DNA from: Comamonadaceae bacterium
Lineage (GTDB): Bacteria > Pseudomonadota > Gammaproteobacteria > Burkholderiales > Burkholderiaceae_C
Length of the DNA stretch: 6,181 nucleotides
Direction of reading: 5' to 3'
Assembly: GCA_947455585.1 (NCBI GenBank)
Contig: CANGOY010000123.1
Coordinates: forward strand, 1-6,181
The notes under the pieces: model-generated
Told to the model about the DNA's origin: nothing
The model's database searches: none
The model's input: the letters and a program-made list of their open reading frames with translations, nothing else
Program-made: the position numbers and the translations under genes
Part shown: positions 1 to 5,719 of the stretch, one piece after another
Layout: each line of letters starts with the position of its first letter
Position numbering within the stretch: position 1 is the stretch's first letter

Positions 1-471
1 CATCACGCGCGCAGTGGCCATGGGAATCACTTCAACGGGCAAGGGGAACGCGCCCAGCGCATCGACCAGTTTGCTTTCATCGGCAATGCACACAAACATT
101 TTGGATTGCGCAGCCACAATTTTTTCGCGCGTCAACGCAGCGCCGCCGCCCTTCACCATATTCCCTTGATGGTCGATTTCGTCGGCACCGTCGATGTAGA
201 CCGACAGGCTTTCCACCTCAGCCGCTTCAAACACCTTGATGCCCAAAGCTTGCAAGCGTTCGGTGGAAGCGACCGAGCTCGACACCGCGCCTTTGATTTG
301 GTCTTTCATGGTGGCCAAGGCGTCGATGAACTTGTTGACGGTTGAGCCTGTGCCCACGCCCACCACCTCGCCAGGCACCACGTATTGCAAGGCAGCTTGG
401 CCCACCAAGGTTTTCAATTCATCTTGAGACAAAGGTGCGGCTTGGGTCGACGTGTTCGTGGGCGTATTCAT
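1..471 (-). CDS. rpiA: Ribose-5-phosphate isomerase A, N-terminal 157 residues (cut by window edge)
   Basis: RpiA interconverts ribose 5-phosphate and ribulose 5-phosphate in the cytosol, in the non-oxidative pentose phosphate pathway. The ATG at 469-471 opens a frame that stays open to base 1, so the C-terminal third or so is outside the window (the E. coli protein has 219 residues). Visible family motifs are the phosphate-binding loop GVGTGST (residues 38-44), SSSVAST (64-70), DGADEID (94-100) and KGGGAALTREK (107-117). Residues matching the E. coli catalytic set are D94, D97, K107 and E116, each shifted by 13 because this protein has a 13-residue polar extension (rich in Thr, Asn and Pro) before the SQDELK block. 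A TTG at codon 14 could be an alternative start nearer the usual length, but neither start has a strong Shine-Dalgarno sequence. The gene is divergent from pyrD. Identification is very secure; the exact start is less so. Confidence 0.97.
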   Translation of the reverse strand, partial: MNTPTNTSTQAAPLSQDELKTLVGQAALQYVVPGEVVGVGTGSTVNKFIDALATMKDQIKGAVSSSVASTERLQALGIKVFEAAEVESLSVYIDGADEIDHQGNMVKGGGAALTREKIVAAQSKMFVCIADESKLVDALGAFPLPVEVIPMATARVM

Positions 472-512
472 GGGCGAAAATCCGAGGGTTCTATAAAAGC
501 TTGAGATTATCC
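472..512. promoter_or_regulatory. Divergent rpiA/pyrD intergenic control region, promoters not firmly placed
   Basis: Only 41 bp separate the two start codons, so the promoters must overlap each other or lie partly inside the opposite gene. For pyrD the best -10 candidate is TATAAA at 492-497, with a poor -35 near 467-472 (TTCATG, 19-nt spacing); this would give a very short leader. For rpiA a TATAGA at 490-495 on the minus strand, with ACGACA at 514-519 (18-nt spacing), is possible. GATAAT at 506-511 has no matching -35. No clear Shine-Dalgarno sequence is visible for either gene; the nearest for pyrD is GAG at 503-505. Promoter placement is inference from weak matches. Confidence 0.35.
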
Positions 513-1580
513 ATGTCGTTGTTGCCTTACTCCCTCGCCCGCCCTTTTCTGTTCGCCATGGACGCCGAAACCGCCCATGAGCACACGCTGGCCATGTTGG
601 CCCGCACACAAAACACACCGCTGGCTTGGGCCTACTGCCAAGAACGCGTGCAAGACCCGCTGCAACTGGCGGGTTTGAACTTCCCCAACCGAGTGGGCTT
701 GGCCGCAGGCTTGGATAAAAACGCACATTGCATCGACGGCTTGGCCGCGATGGGTTTTGGCTTTGTCGAAGTGGGCACCGTCACGCCCAAGGGCCAGCCC
801 GGCAACCCAAAGCCGCGCATGTTCCGCTTGCCTGAAGCCAACGCGCTCATCAACCGCCTTGGCTTTAACAACGAAGGCTTGGATGCTTTCCTGGCCAACG
901 TGAAGCTGGCGAAGTTCCGTAGCAAATCAGGAACGCCCATGCTCTTGGGCCTGAACATCGGCAAGAACGCCGCCACGCCCATCGAAAACGCGGCTGACGA
1001 CTACCTCATTTGCTTAGACGGGGTGTACCCGCACGCCGACTACGTGACGGTGAACATCTCTAGCCCCAACACCAAAAATCTGCGCGAGCTGCAAAGTGAC
1101 GAAGCACTAGACGCGCTCATCGGCACGCTGGCCAAACGTCGCGCTGAGTTGGCCCAAAAGCACGACAAGCAAGTACCTGTGTTCATCAAAATTGCACCTG
1201 ATTTGGACAGCGACCAAATCGCCGTGATTGCCGCCACCTTGAAACGTCATTGCGTCCATGAAGGCACGCCATCATGGGGCGTGATAGCCACCAACACCAC
1301 CATCGCCCGCGACGCCGTGCAAGGCATGGCGCATGCCGACGAAACTGGCGGCCTCTCAGGCGCACCTGTGTTTGAGAAAAGCAATGAAGTCATTCGCCAA
1401 CTGCGTGCGGCGATGGGCCCCAACTTCCCCATCATCGGCGTGGGTGGCATTTTGAGCGGCTCGGATGCCGTGGCAAAAATCAAAGCGGGTGCCGACGTGG
1501 TGCAAATTTACACAGGTCTGATTTACAAAGGACCCGCGCTGGTGAAAGAGGCCGCACAGGCCATTCGCGACCAAACCTAA
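513..1580 (+). CDS. pyrD: Dihydroorotate dehydrogenase (quinone), class 2
   Basis: PyrD oxidises dihydroorotate to orotate, the fourth step of de novo pyrimidine synthesis. It passes electrons through FMN to membrane quinones and is attached to the inner face of the cytoplasmic membrane. The protein has 355 residues (E. coli 336). The amphipathic N-terminal helix typical of class 2 enzymes covers about residues 1-35. The (βα)8 barrel follows, with GLAAGLDK (62-69), FVEVGTVTPKGQPGN (84-98), LINRLGFNN (112-120), LNIGKN (147-152), NISSPNT (181-187, with S184 as the catalytic base by position), KIAPD (226-230), ATNTT (259-263), GGLSG (279-283), GVGG (309-312) and the phosphate-binding YTGLIYKGP (333-341). 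The ATG at 513 was chosen because family similarity starts there; the frame is open further upstream, but that stretch is antisense rpiA. All key residues are present. The stop is 2 bp from the convergent NlpC/P60 gene. Confidence 0.98.
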   Translation: MSLLPYSLARPFLFAMDAETAHEHTLAMLARTQNTPLAWAYCQERVQDPLQLAGLNFPNRVGLAAGLDKNAHCIDGLAAMGFGFVEVGTVTPKGQPGNPKPRMFRLPEANALINRLGFNNEGLDAFLANVKLAKFRSKSGTPMLLGLNIGKNAATPIENAADDYLICLDGVYPHADYVTVNISSPNTKNLRELQSDEALDALIGTLAKRRAELAQKHDKQVPVFIKIAPDLDSDQIAVIAATLKRHCVHEGTPSWGVIATNTTIARDAVQGMAHADETGGLSGAPVFEKSNEVIRQLRAAMGPNFPIIGVGGILSGSDAVAKIKAGADVVQIYTGLIYKGPALVKEAAQAIRDQT

Positions 1581-1582
1581 TC

Positions 1583-2077
1583 TCAGGCAAAGACGGTGCG
1601 ATAACCTTCAAAGCGCTTGGACCAATAGCCATGGCTCAAGCGTTCGGTTTTCACACCCGTTCTCTCATTGGCGGCATGCACAAATTTGCCATCTCCTATG
1701 TAGATGCCCACATGTGAGAACGAGGGCCCCAGTGTGTTGAAAAACACCAAATCGCCTGGGTGGGCTTGGGGCGCATCAACAGAGCGCGTGGCCTCCGCCA
1801 TTTGCGCTGCGCTGCCCTTGAGTGCGATGCCCGCCGACTCTTTGTAGACAAAGGTCACCAAACCCGAACAGTCAAACCCCGTGTGCAGTTTTTTGCCACC
1901 GTAGGTGTAGCCACGGTCCAGCATGGCGATGGCTTGCATGACGATGTCTTGGCGTTTGGCGGGATTGTTAGGGTAGCTTTGCGAGGTAGGCGCGTTGGAT
2001 GAATGCTTGCGCGACAGCGATGAACACGCCACCAACAACGGCGTGATGCAAGCACTGAGGAACAAGCGTTTATTCAT
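1583..2077 (-). CDS. NlpC/P60-family lipoprotein, probable peptidoglycan endopeptidase (MepS/Spr-like)
   Basis: This 164-residue predicted lipoprotein probably cleaves peptide bonds in peptidoglycan stems or cross-links during wall growth, acting in the periplasm. The signal peptide has a charged start (MNKR), a hydrophobic core and a lipobox L15-V-A-C18. Ser follows the lipidated Cys, which favours outer-membrane sorting. A Ser/Asn/Pro-rich linker (about 19-40) leads to one NlpC/P60 domain (about 42-164). The catalytic set is C70 in FDCSG, H122 in SHVGIYIGDG and H134 in FVHAA, with spacing close to that of E. coli MepS (Spr). GYTYGG (56-61) and PGDLVFF (107-113) are further family signatures. 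The ATG at 2077 was preferred over an in-frame TTG at 2098 because it gives a normal signal peptide and because the TTG sits directly against the phaP terminator T-run. No convincing promoter or strong ribosome binding site is visible. The exact bond cleaved cannot be told. Confidence 0.93.
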   Translation of the reverse strand: MNKRLFLSACITPLLVACSSLSRKHSSNAPTSQSYPNNPAKRQDIVMQAIAMLDRGYTYGGKKLHTGFDCSGLVTFVYKESAGIALKGSAAQMAEATRSVDAPQAHPGDLVFFNTLGPSFSHVGIYIGDGKFVHAANERTGVKTERLSHGYWSKRFEGYRTVFA

Positions 2078-2096
2078 ACATCGAATCTTATTGCAC

Positions 2097-2126
2097 AAAA
2101 GAAAACGGCTCCCGAAGGAGCCGTTT
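2097..2126 (-). terminator. Rho-independent terminator of phaP with a C(UUCG)G tetraloop
   Basis: A perfect 10-bp inverted repeat pairs 2103-2112 with 2117-2126 around a 4-base loop. In the minus-strand transcript the loop reads UUCG closed by a C-G pair, the extra-stable tetraloop class. The outer stem is followed by a U-rich tail (TTTT, C, TTTT in the minus strand, ending at 2097). This is a standard intrinsic terminator 25 bases after the phaP stop. A second, weaker 6-bp hairpin (2129-2134 with 2140-2145) lies between the stop and the terminator and may be part of the 3' end structure. Confidence 0.9.
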
Positions 2127-2150
2127 CAAAGGTTTGGAGAACCTTAAAAA

Positions 2151-2696
2151 TTAACGCTTCTTAGCAGCTGGCTTGGCTGTTTTCAAAGCTGTTTCAGTCA
2201 TGTTTTTGTAGTTAGCTTCGGCCACGTCTGTGGCTTGCTTGACAGCTTTTTGCACAGATTCCAAAGCATTGTTACCAGCGGCAACAGCAGTTTTGAAAGC
2301 TGCAACAGCTGACTCAGAACCAGCAGGTGCGTTTTTAGCAGCGTTGTCCACCATGTCGTGGAAAGCTTTTTGGGCTTCAGCCACTTTGGACTCGACGTGA
2401 CCTTGGAAGTGTGAACCTGTACCTGTGGTGATTTCCACCAAGTGACGGTTGTAGGCAGCAGCCTTTTCAGCCAAAGGCTGGAACAGGCTGGCTTGCAAAG
2501 CCAACAATTCTTGTGCGTCTTTCACGCTCAAAGCAGCGTGGGTTTGTTTTTGTGAATCAGCCAAAGTGCTTTTAGCAGCGGCCAAGTTCAACTCGATGAG
2601 TTGTTCCACGCCAGAGAAAGCCTTGGTGGTCAAACCAACCAAAGTTTCGAGGTTAGCTTTGTTAGCGGCGATTACTTGTTCAGGTGTCAAAGTCAT
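2151..2696 (-). CDS. phaP: Phasin, polyhydroxyalkanoate granule-associated protein
   Basis: Phasins are small amphipathic proteins that coat intracellular polyhydroxyalkanoate granules, control granule size and number, and shield the polymer surface. This one has 181 residues, near the usual 180-190 for the Cupriavidus PhaP1 type. The family pattern is clear: LTPEQVIAANKANLETLVGLTTKAF at the N-terminus (residues 3-27), VKDAQELLALQ (58-68), AEKAAAYNRHLVEI (76-89), KNAPAGSES (121-129) and NNALESVQKAVKQA (142-155). Almost the whole chain should be helical with heptad-like hydrophobic spacing. The tail is rich in Ala and Lys (KPAAKKR), as in several phasins. There is no signal peptide, consistent with a cytoplasmic granule protein. 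It has its own promoter, operator, ribosome binding site and terminator, so it is probably monocistronic and strongly expressed when polymer accumulates. No PHA synthase gene lies within the window. Confidence 0.96.
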   Translation of the reverse strand: MTLTPEQVIAANKANLETLVGLTTKAFSGVEQLIELNLAAAKSTLADSQKQTHAALSVKDAQELLALQASLFQPLAEKAAAYNRHLVEITTGTGSHFQGHVESKVAEAQKAFHDMVDNAAKNAPAGSESAVAAFKTAVAAGNNALESVQKAVKQATDVAEANYKNMTETALKTAKPAAKKR

Positions 2697-2702
2697 TTCA
2701 AA

Positions 2703-2707
2703 TCTCC
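2703..2707 (-). promoter_or_regulatory. phaP ribosome binding site
   Basis: GGAGA on the minus strand, with GGAG at 2704-2707, lies 7 bases before the phaP ATG (2694-2696). It is the clearest Shine-Dalgarno sequence in the window and fits a highly expressed granule protein. It confirms the chosen start. Confidence 0.85.
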
Positions 2708-2760
2708 AAAATTAAAAAAGGATGGTCAAACTGCTCTGAATCCTGCCTAAGCTGAATTTA

Positions 2761-2776
2761 TGTTGCAGTGCAGCAT
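2761..2776. promoter_or_regulatory. Probable PhaR operator over the phaP transcription start
   Basis: The near-palindrome TGTTGCAGTGCAGCA (2761-2775) contains TTGC-AGT-GCAG, one base off the CTGC-N3-GCAG pattern described for the PHA-responsive repressor PhaR. It lies just downstream of the predicted phaP start point (about 2777), where a bound repressor would block transcription. PhaR is known to bind nascent PHA granules and so release phasin promoters; applying that here is inference from site sequence and position. The phaR gene is not in this window. Confidence 0.6.
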
Positions 2777-2783
2777 GGTTTGT

Positions 2784-2811
2784 ATTTTAGAGAAGAGTTT
2801 CACGTTGACAA
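2784..2811 (-). promoter_or_regulatory. Probable sigma-70 promoter of phaP
   Basis: On the minus strand, TTGTCA (2806-2811) is 5/6 to the -35 consensus and TAAAAT (2784-2789) is 5/6 to the -10 consensus, with a 16-bp spacer. The predicted start point is near 2777, giving an untranslated leader of about 80 nucleotides before the phaP ATG. It is the best promoter match I found in the window. Confidence 0.6.
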
Positions 2812-2873
2812 GGGGTTTGCGCCTAAATGGTGCGTTTTTAGAGCTGACAGACTAAATCTGGCTTTTGAAACCC

Positions 2874-3400
2874 TTATTCCACGCCGTGCGCCCAGTGGTT
2901 TTGCCATTGAACACGGTATTTTTCGGCCAAATCTGCAGACTTCAACACCAAAAAATTCTCAGCATTGCGCGTGGCTGCCGAGTTGGTGAAGTTAAAGCTG
3001 CCTGTGATGACGATGGACTGGTCAATCACCATCACCTTGTTGTGGGCGATGCGTGTTTGCCGTCTTCACGCACCTCAATGTCTGCATCAGCGAGTACGTC
3101 AATCACATAGCGGTTAGCGCTTTGGCTCTTTTTGTCCAACAGCACCCGCACGGTCACGCCGCGTTGATGCGCCCGCACCAAAGCTTGCGCAATCGCGTTG
3201 TGCGTGAAGCCATAGGCCTGCACCAGCACCTCGTGCTCGCTGGCATCAATGACTTTCACAATTGAGGAGGCAACATGGGCAGACGGGGCAAAGTAAACGC
3301 CCAGCACTTCAGCATTGACCCCCTCTGTCGTGGCATGCGCGCTGACAGCCCCACTCGCAACACACATCAAACCTATTAACAAAGACACACAAAACTTCAT
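2874..3400 (-). pseudogene. Secreted phospholipase D/Nuc-family nuclease, frameshifted
   Basis: This would be an exported endonuclease of the small single-HKD phospholipase D family (like Nuc of plasmid pKM101), which works as a homodimer. The ATG at 3398-3400 opens a 122-codon frame that stops at 3032-3034. It starts with a signal peptide (about residues 1-23, ending SAHA) and continues with VLGVYFAPS, VLVQAYGFT and the ALVRAHQRGVTVRVLLDKK block. The conserved second half follows in another frame down to the TAA at 2874-2876. It carries the full catalytic motif HNKVMVID, then GSFNFTNSA, RNAENFLVL and a C-terminal YRVQWQNHW. Adding one A to the AAA run at 3056-3058 (minus strand) joins the halves into 175 residues with family-normal spacing, reading DGKTRIAHNK across the join. 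As written, the truncated product lacks the active site. It could be a recent pseudogene or a sequencing or assembly error. An in-frame TTG at 3421 is a less likely start. Confidence 0.88.
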
Positions 3401-3493
3401 AGTGACAATGCTAAACCGCAAACTGCAAATTTCTTAAGTTTTACTCAAAGGCGACAGCCGCCAAGCACAGGTAGCAGGTAAAGTTCAGACGCT

Positions 3494-4723
3494 TTGAAAA
3501 CAAAAACACCCCCCTCAGACGCGACGACACACGCGCTATCGCCCACCACCCGTCGGGCGATTTTTTTGTTGTCACTCGCCACGTTTTGCAGCATGGCCGT
3601 GCAACGCATTTGTGACCCGATGCTGCCCGAGCTGTCGCAGGTGTTTCATGCGCCCATCAGCGAGGTGTCAAAGGTCATCTCTTTCTTCGCGATTGCTTAT
3701 GGGTTGATGCAGCTGTTCTACGGCCCCGTGGGCGACCGCTTTGGCAAATACCGGGTGGTCATGCTGGCTGCCATGGGGTGTAGTGTGGCGTGCGTGCTGT
3801 CAGGCCTCAGCACCAACCTTGATGGGTTGGTCGCTGCCCGCGTGGCCACAGCACTGGCAGCCGCAGCCATCATTCCGCTCTCGCTGGCTTGGGTGGGCGA
3901 CACCGTGCATTACGAACAACGCCAAGAAACACTGGCACGCGTGGGCTTGGGCACCATGTTAGGCATCACAGCCGGTCAGCTGTTTGGTGGCTTGCTGACC
4001 GACACCTTGGGCTGGCGTTGGGCGTTTGCGCTGATGGCCGGTACGTTTGCCACCGTGAGCTTTTTGCTGTGGCAGCAACTCAAGCACTTAGAGCCTGCGG
4101 CGCGACACGCGCATGCGCAGGTTGGATTTTTCAAGCAGCTCACACAAGTGGCTCACAACGCGTGGGCTCGCACACTGTTGAGCATCGCGCTGATTGAGGG
4201 CGCCATGGTGTTTGGTTTGCTGGCGGTCACCGCATCGCACTTGCACCAGACGCACCAAATTTCACTCACCTTAGCGGGTGGCACCACGGGCCTGTTTGGC
4301 TTGGGTGGTATGGCCTACATGGCAGCGGCCAAGCATGTCATTCGCCGCTTTGGCGAAGTCGGCTTGGCACGTTTTGGCGGTTTGTACTTTGGCTTGGCAT
4401 TCTTGGTGATTGCGTTCACCCCTTGGTGGCCCCTGGCCCTGCCCGCTTGCTTTGTGGCAGGTTTTGGCTTTGCCATGTTTCACAACACCATGCAGGCAAA
4501 AGCCACGCAAATGGTGCCCACAGCGCGTGCCACAGGTGTGACCCTCTTTGCAGGCTTTTTGTTTTTAGGCCAGTCCATTGGCGTGCTGGTGTTGGCCGCA
4601 CTCATCAGTCACTTCAACTCCAGCTATGTGCTGGGTGGTGTAGGCTTAGGCGTGGTGGTGCTGGGCGTTTTTTTTGCACGCGCCATTGCCAAACGCAATG
4701 CGACACAGGCCGACCACGCTTAA
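3494..4723 (+). CDS. Major facilitator superfamily transporter, DHA1-like, substrate unknown
   Basis: This 409-residue inner-membrane transporter probably works by proton-coupled export, as in the drug:H+ antiporter or AraJ-like group; the substrate cannot be read from the sequence. About 12 membrane segments can be placed, at roughly residues 21-38, 57-77, 88-107, 112-134, 150-168, 173-193, 226-248, 258-280, 291-308, 311-332, 346-370 and 376-396. A basic/polar central loop (194-225) divides the two halves. The superfamily motif A is present between segments 2 and 3 as GPVGDRFGK (77-85), and the D41-P-M-L-P stretch after segment 1 is typical of this group. The start is a TTG: an in-frame stop lies at 3473, no ATG or GTG occurs before segment 1, and the first ATG (3593) would cut into that segment. 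No good Shine-Dalgarno sequence precedes it. The exonuclease gene starts 10 bp after its stop, suggesting co-transcription. I found no convincing promoter in the 93 bp upstream (3401-3493). Confidence 0.9.
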   Translation: MKTKTPPSDATTHALSPTTRRAIFLLSLATFCSMAVQRICDPMLPELSQVFHAPISEVSKVISFFAIAYGLMQLFYGPVGDRFGKYRVVMLAAMGCSVACVLSGLSTNLDGLVAARVATALAAAAIIPLSLAWVGDTVHYEQRQETLARVGLGTMLGITAGQLFGGLLTDTLGWRWAFALMAGTFATVSFLLWQQLKHLEPAARHAHAQVGFFKQLTQVAHNAWARTLLSIALIEGAMVFGLLAVTASHLHQTHQISLTLAGGTTGLFGLGGMAYMAAAKHVIRRFGEVGLARFGGLYFGLAFLVIAFTPWWPLALPACFVAGFGFAMFHNTMQAKATQMVPTARATGVTLFAGFLFLGQSIGVLVLAALISHFNSSYVLGGVGLGVVVLGVFFARAIAKRNATQADHA

Positions 4724-4733
4724 CATTACACCC

Positions 4734-5645
4734 ATGACTCAAGACATCGAACAACTCGCCCAACAACTCGAACAACACCCAGACTACCGCGTGCTTCGCC
4801 GCCTCATCCCTGGCCGTGTGTTCAACACTCCCGCGCCCGGCCAAAAGCTCAGCAAAGGCGTGGTGCTTGACACCGAGACCACCGGCTTTGACGTGGCCCA
4901 AGACCGCGTGATTGAGCTGGGCATGCTGGCCTTTGAATTCGACCCCGTCACAGGCGTGGTCTACCGCGTGAGCGATGTATTTGACGAATTGGAAGACCCA
5001 GGCTTTGCCATTCCCCCGGCCACCATTGCGGTGCACCACATCACCGACGAGATGGTGCATGGCCACCGCATTGACGACGCGCGCGTGGCTGAATTTTTGA
5101 AAAACGTGGACGTGGTCATTGCCCACAACGCTGCGTTTGACCGCCCATTTGTGGAGGCTCGCTGGCCCCTGTTTGAACAACTCAACTGGGGCTGTAGCAT
5201 CAAAGACATTGACTGGCGCGAAGAAGGTTTTGGCTCAGCCAAGCTGGAATATTTGCTCAGCACCCAAGGCTACTTTTACGAAGCCCACCGCGCAGAGGCC
5301 GATTGCTGGGCGCTGCTAGAACTGCTGAATCAAGTGCTGCCGCAAAGCCAACAAACCGCCCTGCTGGCGGTGCTGATGACTTTGAACAAACCGCAACAAA
5401 AGGTCTACGCCATCAACTCGCCGTTTGAGACCAAAGACAAGCTTAAGGCACGCAACTACAGATGGTCGGCCGAGCTCCGCTGCTGGAGCCGTGTGGTGGC
5501 CGGTGAGCCTGAAATGAAGCAAGAACTGGAGTGGCTCAAACACCATGTGTATGCGGGCCTCAGCGCGCGCGTGGAACTAGAAACCACGGGTGGCAAAGTG
5601 CGTTACTCCAACCGCTTGGGTCACAAAGAAGTGGTCACGCTTTAA
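4734..5645 (+). CDS. DnaQ-like (DEDDh) 3'-5' exonuclease with extra C-terminal domain
   Basis: This 303-residue cytoplasmic protein belongs to the DNA polymerase III epsilon-type exonuclease superfamily, which removes nucleotides from 3' ends. ExoI is DTETTG (D46, E48), ExoII is HNAAFD (131-136, with D136) and ExoIII is HRAEAD (H185, D190); all five DEDDh residues are present. Residues 1-40 form an extra N-terminal segment (LAQQLEQHPDYRVLRRL). A C-terminal region (about 220-303) contains SPFETKDKLKARNYRW (229-244) followed by a CW at 250-251. I recognise this pattern from some stand-alone epsilon-like exonucleases but cannot assign it a role. This is probably not the replicative proofreading subunit, which lacks this tail and carries a polymerase-binding C-terminus instead. 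The ATG at 4734 follows the transporter stop by 10 bp with no visible Shine-Dalgarno sequence, so translation may depend on ribosomes finishing the upstream gene. The frame extends 60 bases further upstream inside the transporter gene, which is unlikely to be used. Confidence 0.93.
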   Translation: MTQDIEQLAQQLEQHPDYRVLRRLIPGRVFNTPAPGQKLSKGVVLDTETTGFDVAQDRVIELGMLAFEFDPVTGVVYRVSDVFDELEDPGFAIPPATIAVHHITDEMVHGHRIDDARVAEFLKNVDVVIAHNAAFDRPFVEARWPLFEQLNWGCSIKDIDWREEGFGSAKLEYLLSTQGYFYEAHRAEADCWALLELLNQVLPQSQQTALLAVLMTLNKPQQKVYAINSPFETKDKLKARNYRWSAELRCWSRVVAGEPEMKQELEWLKHHVYAGLSARVELETTGGKVRYSNRLGHKEVVTL

Positions 5646-5685
5646 AGACCTGACCAAGGAACTTCAAGTACGTGCCGTGCACAAC

Positions 5686-5719
5686 AAACAAAAAGCCGGG
5701 CTAGCCCGGCTTTTTGTTT
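5686..5719. terminator. Bidirectional rho-independent terminator
   Basis: A perfect 15-bp stem pairs 5686-5700 with 5705-5719 around the loop CTAG. The core is GC-rich (GCCGGG/CCCGGC) and flanked by A-runs on the left and T-runs on the right. The plus-strand transcript ends in TTTTTGTTTT and the minus-strand transcript in TTTTTGTTTGTT, so it can terminate both the transporter-exonuclease unit and the convergent glycine-rich gene. It lies 40 bases after the exonuclease stop, and its outermost pair includes the first base of the stop codon of the opposing gene. Confidence 0.93.

Noticed and set aside
342..512. 57-codon N-terminal extension of pyrD in the same open frame
   Set aside because: It is antisense to the well-supported rpiA coding sequence, has no resemblance to PyrD N-termini, and family similarity begins at the ATG at 513.
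2819..2839. Plus-strand terminator-like hairpin (2819-2823 with 2829-2833) followed by five T's
   Set aside because: The stem is 5 bp with a G-T pair, and no plus-strand gene lies upstream for it to terminate.
3050..3066. Programmed -1 frameshift in the nuclease gene
   Set aside because: The shift point has only three A's in a GGC-AAA-CAC context, which does not fit a canonical slippery heptamer, and no downstream stimulatory hairpin is evident. A base deletion is simpler.
2768..3110. Plus-strand open frames across the phaP promoter and nuclease remnant
   Set aside because: The minus strand here carries a clear HKD nuclease half and promoter signals; the plus-strand translations show no family pattern.
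3401..3493. Divergent promoter pair between the nuclease remnant and the transporter
   Set aside because: Candidate -35 boxes (TTTACT on plus near 3440, TTGAGT on minus) have no acceptable -10 at normal spacing.
4614..5180. 188-codon minus-strand open frame opposite the transporter end and exonuclease
   Set aside because: It is antisense to strong coding sequence with all exonuclease motifs and has shadow-like His/Val-rich composition, with no recognisable domain or start signal.
2874..5645. A defence or DNA-processing island linking the nuclease and exonuclease
   Set aside because: The two genes are on opposite strands and separated by a transporter, the nuclease is exported and broken, and no other defence-type gene is present.
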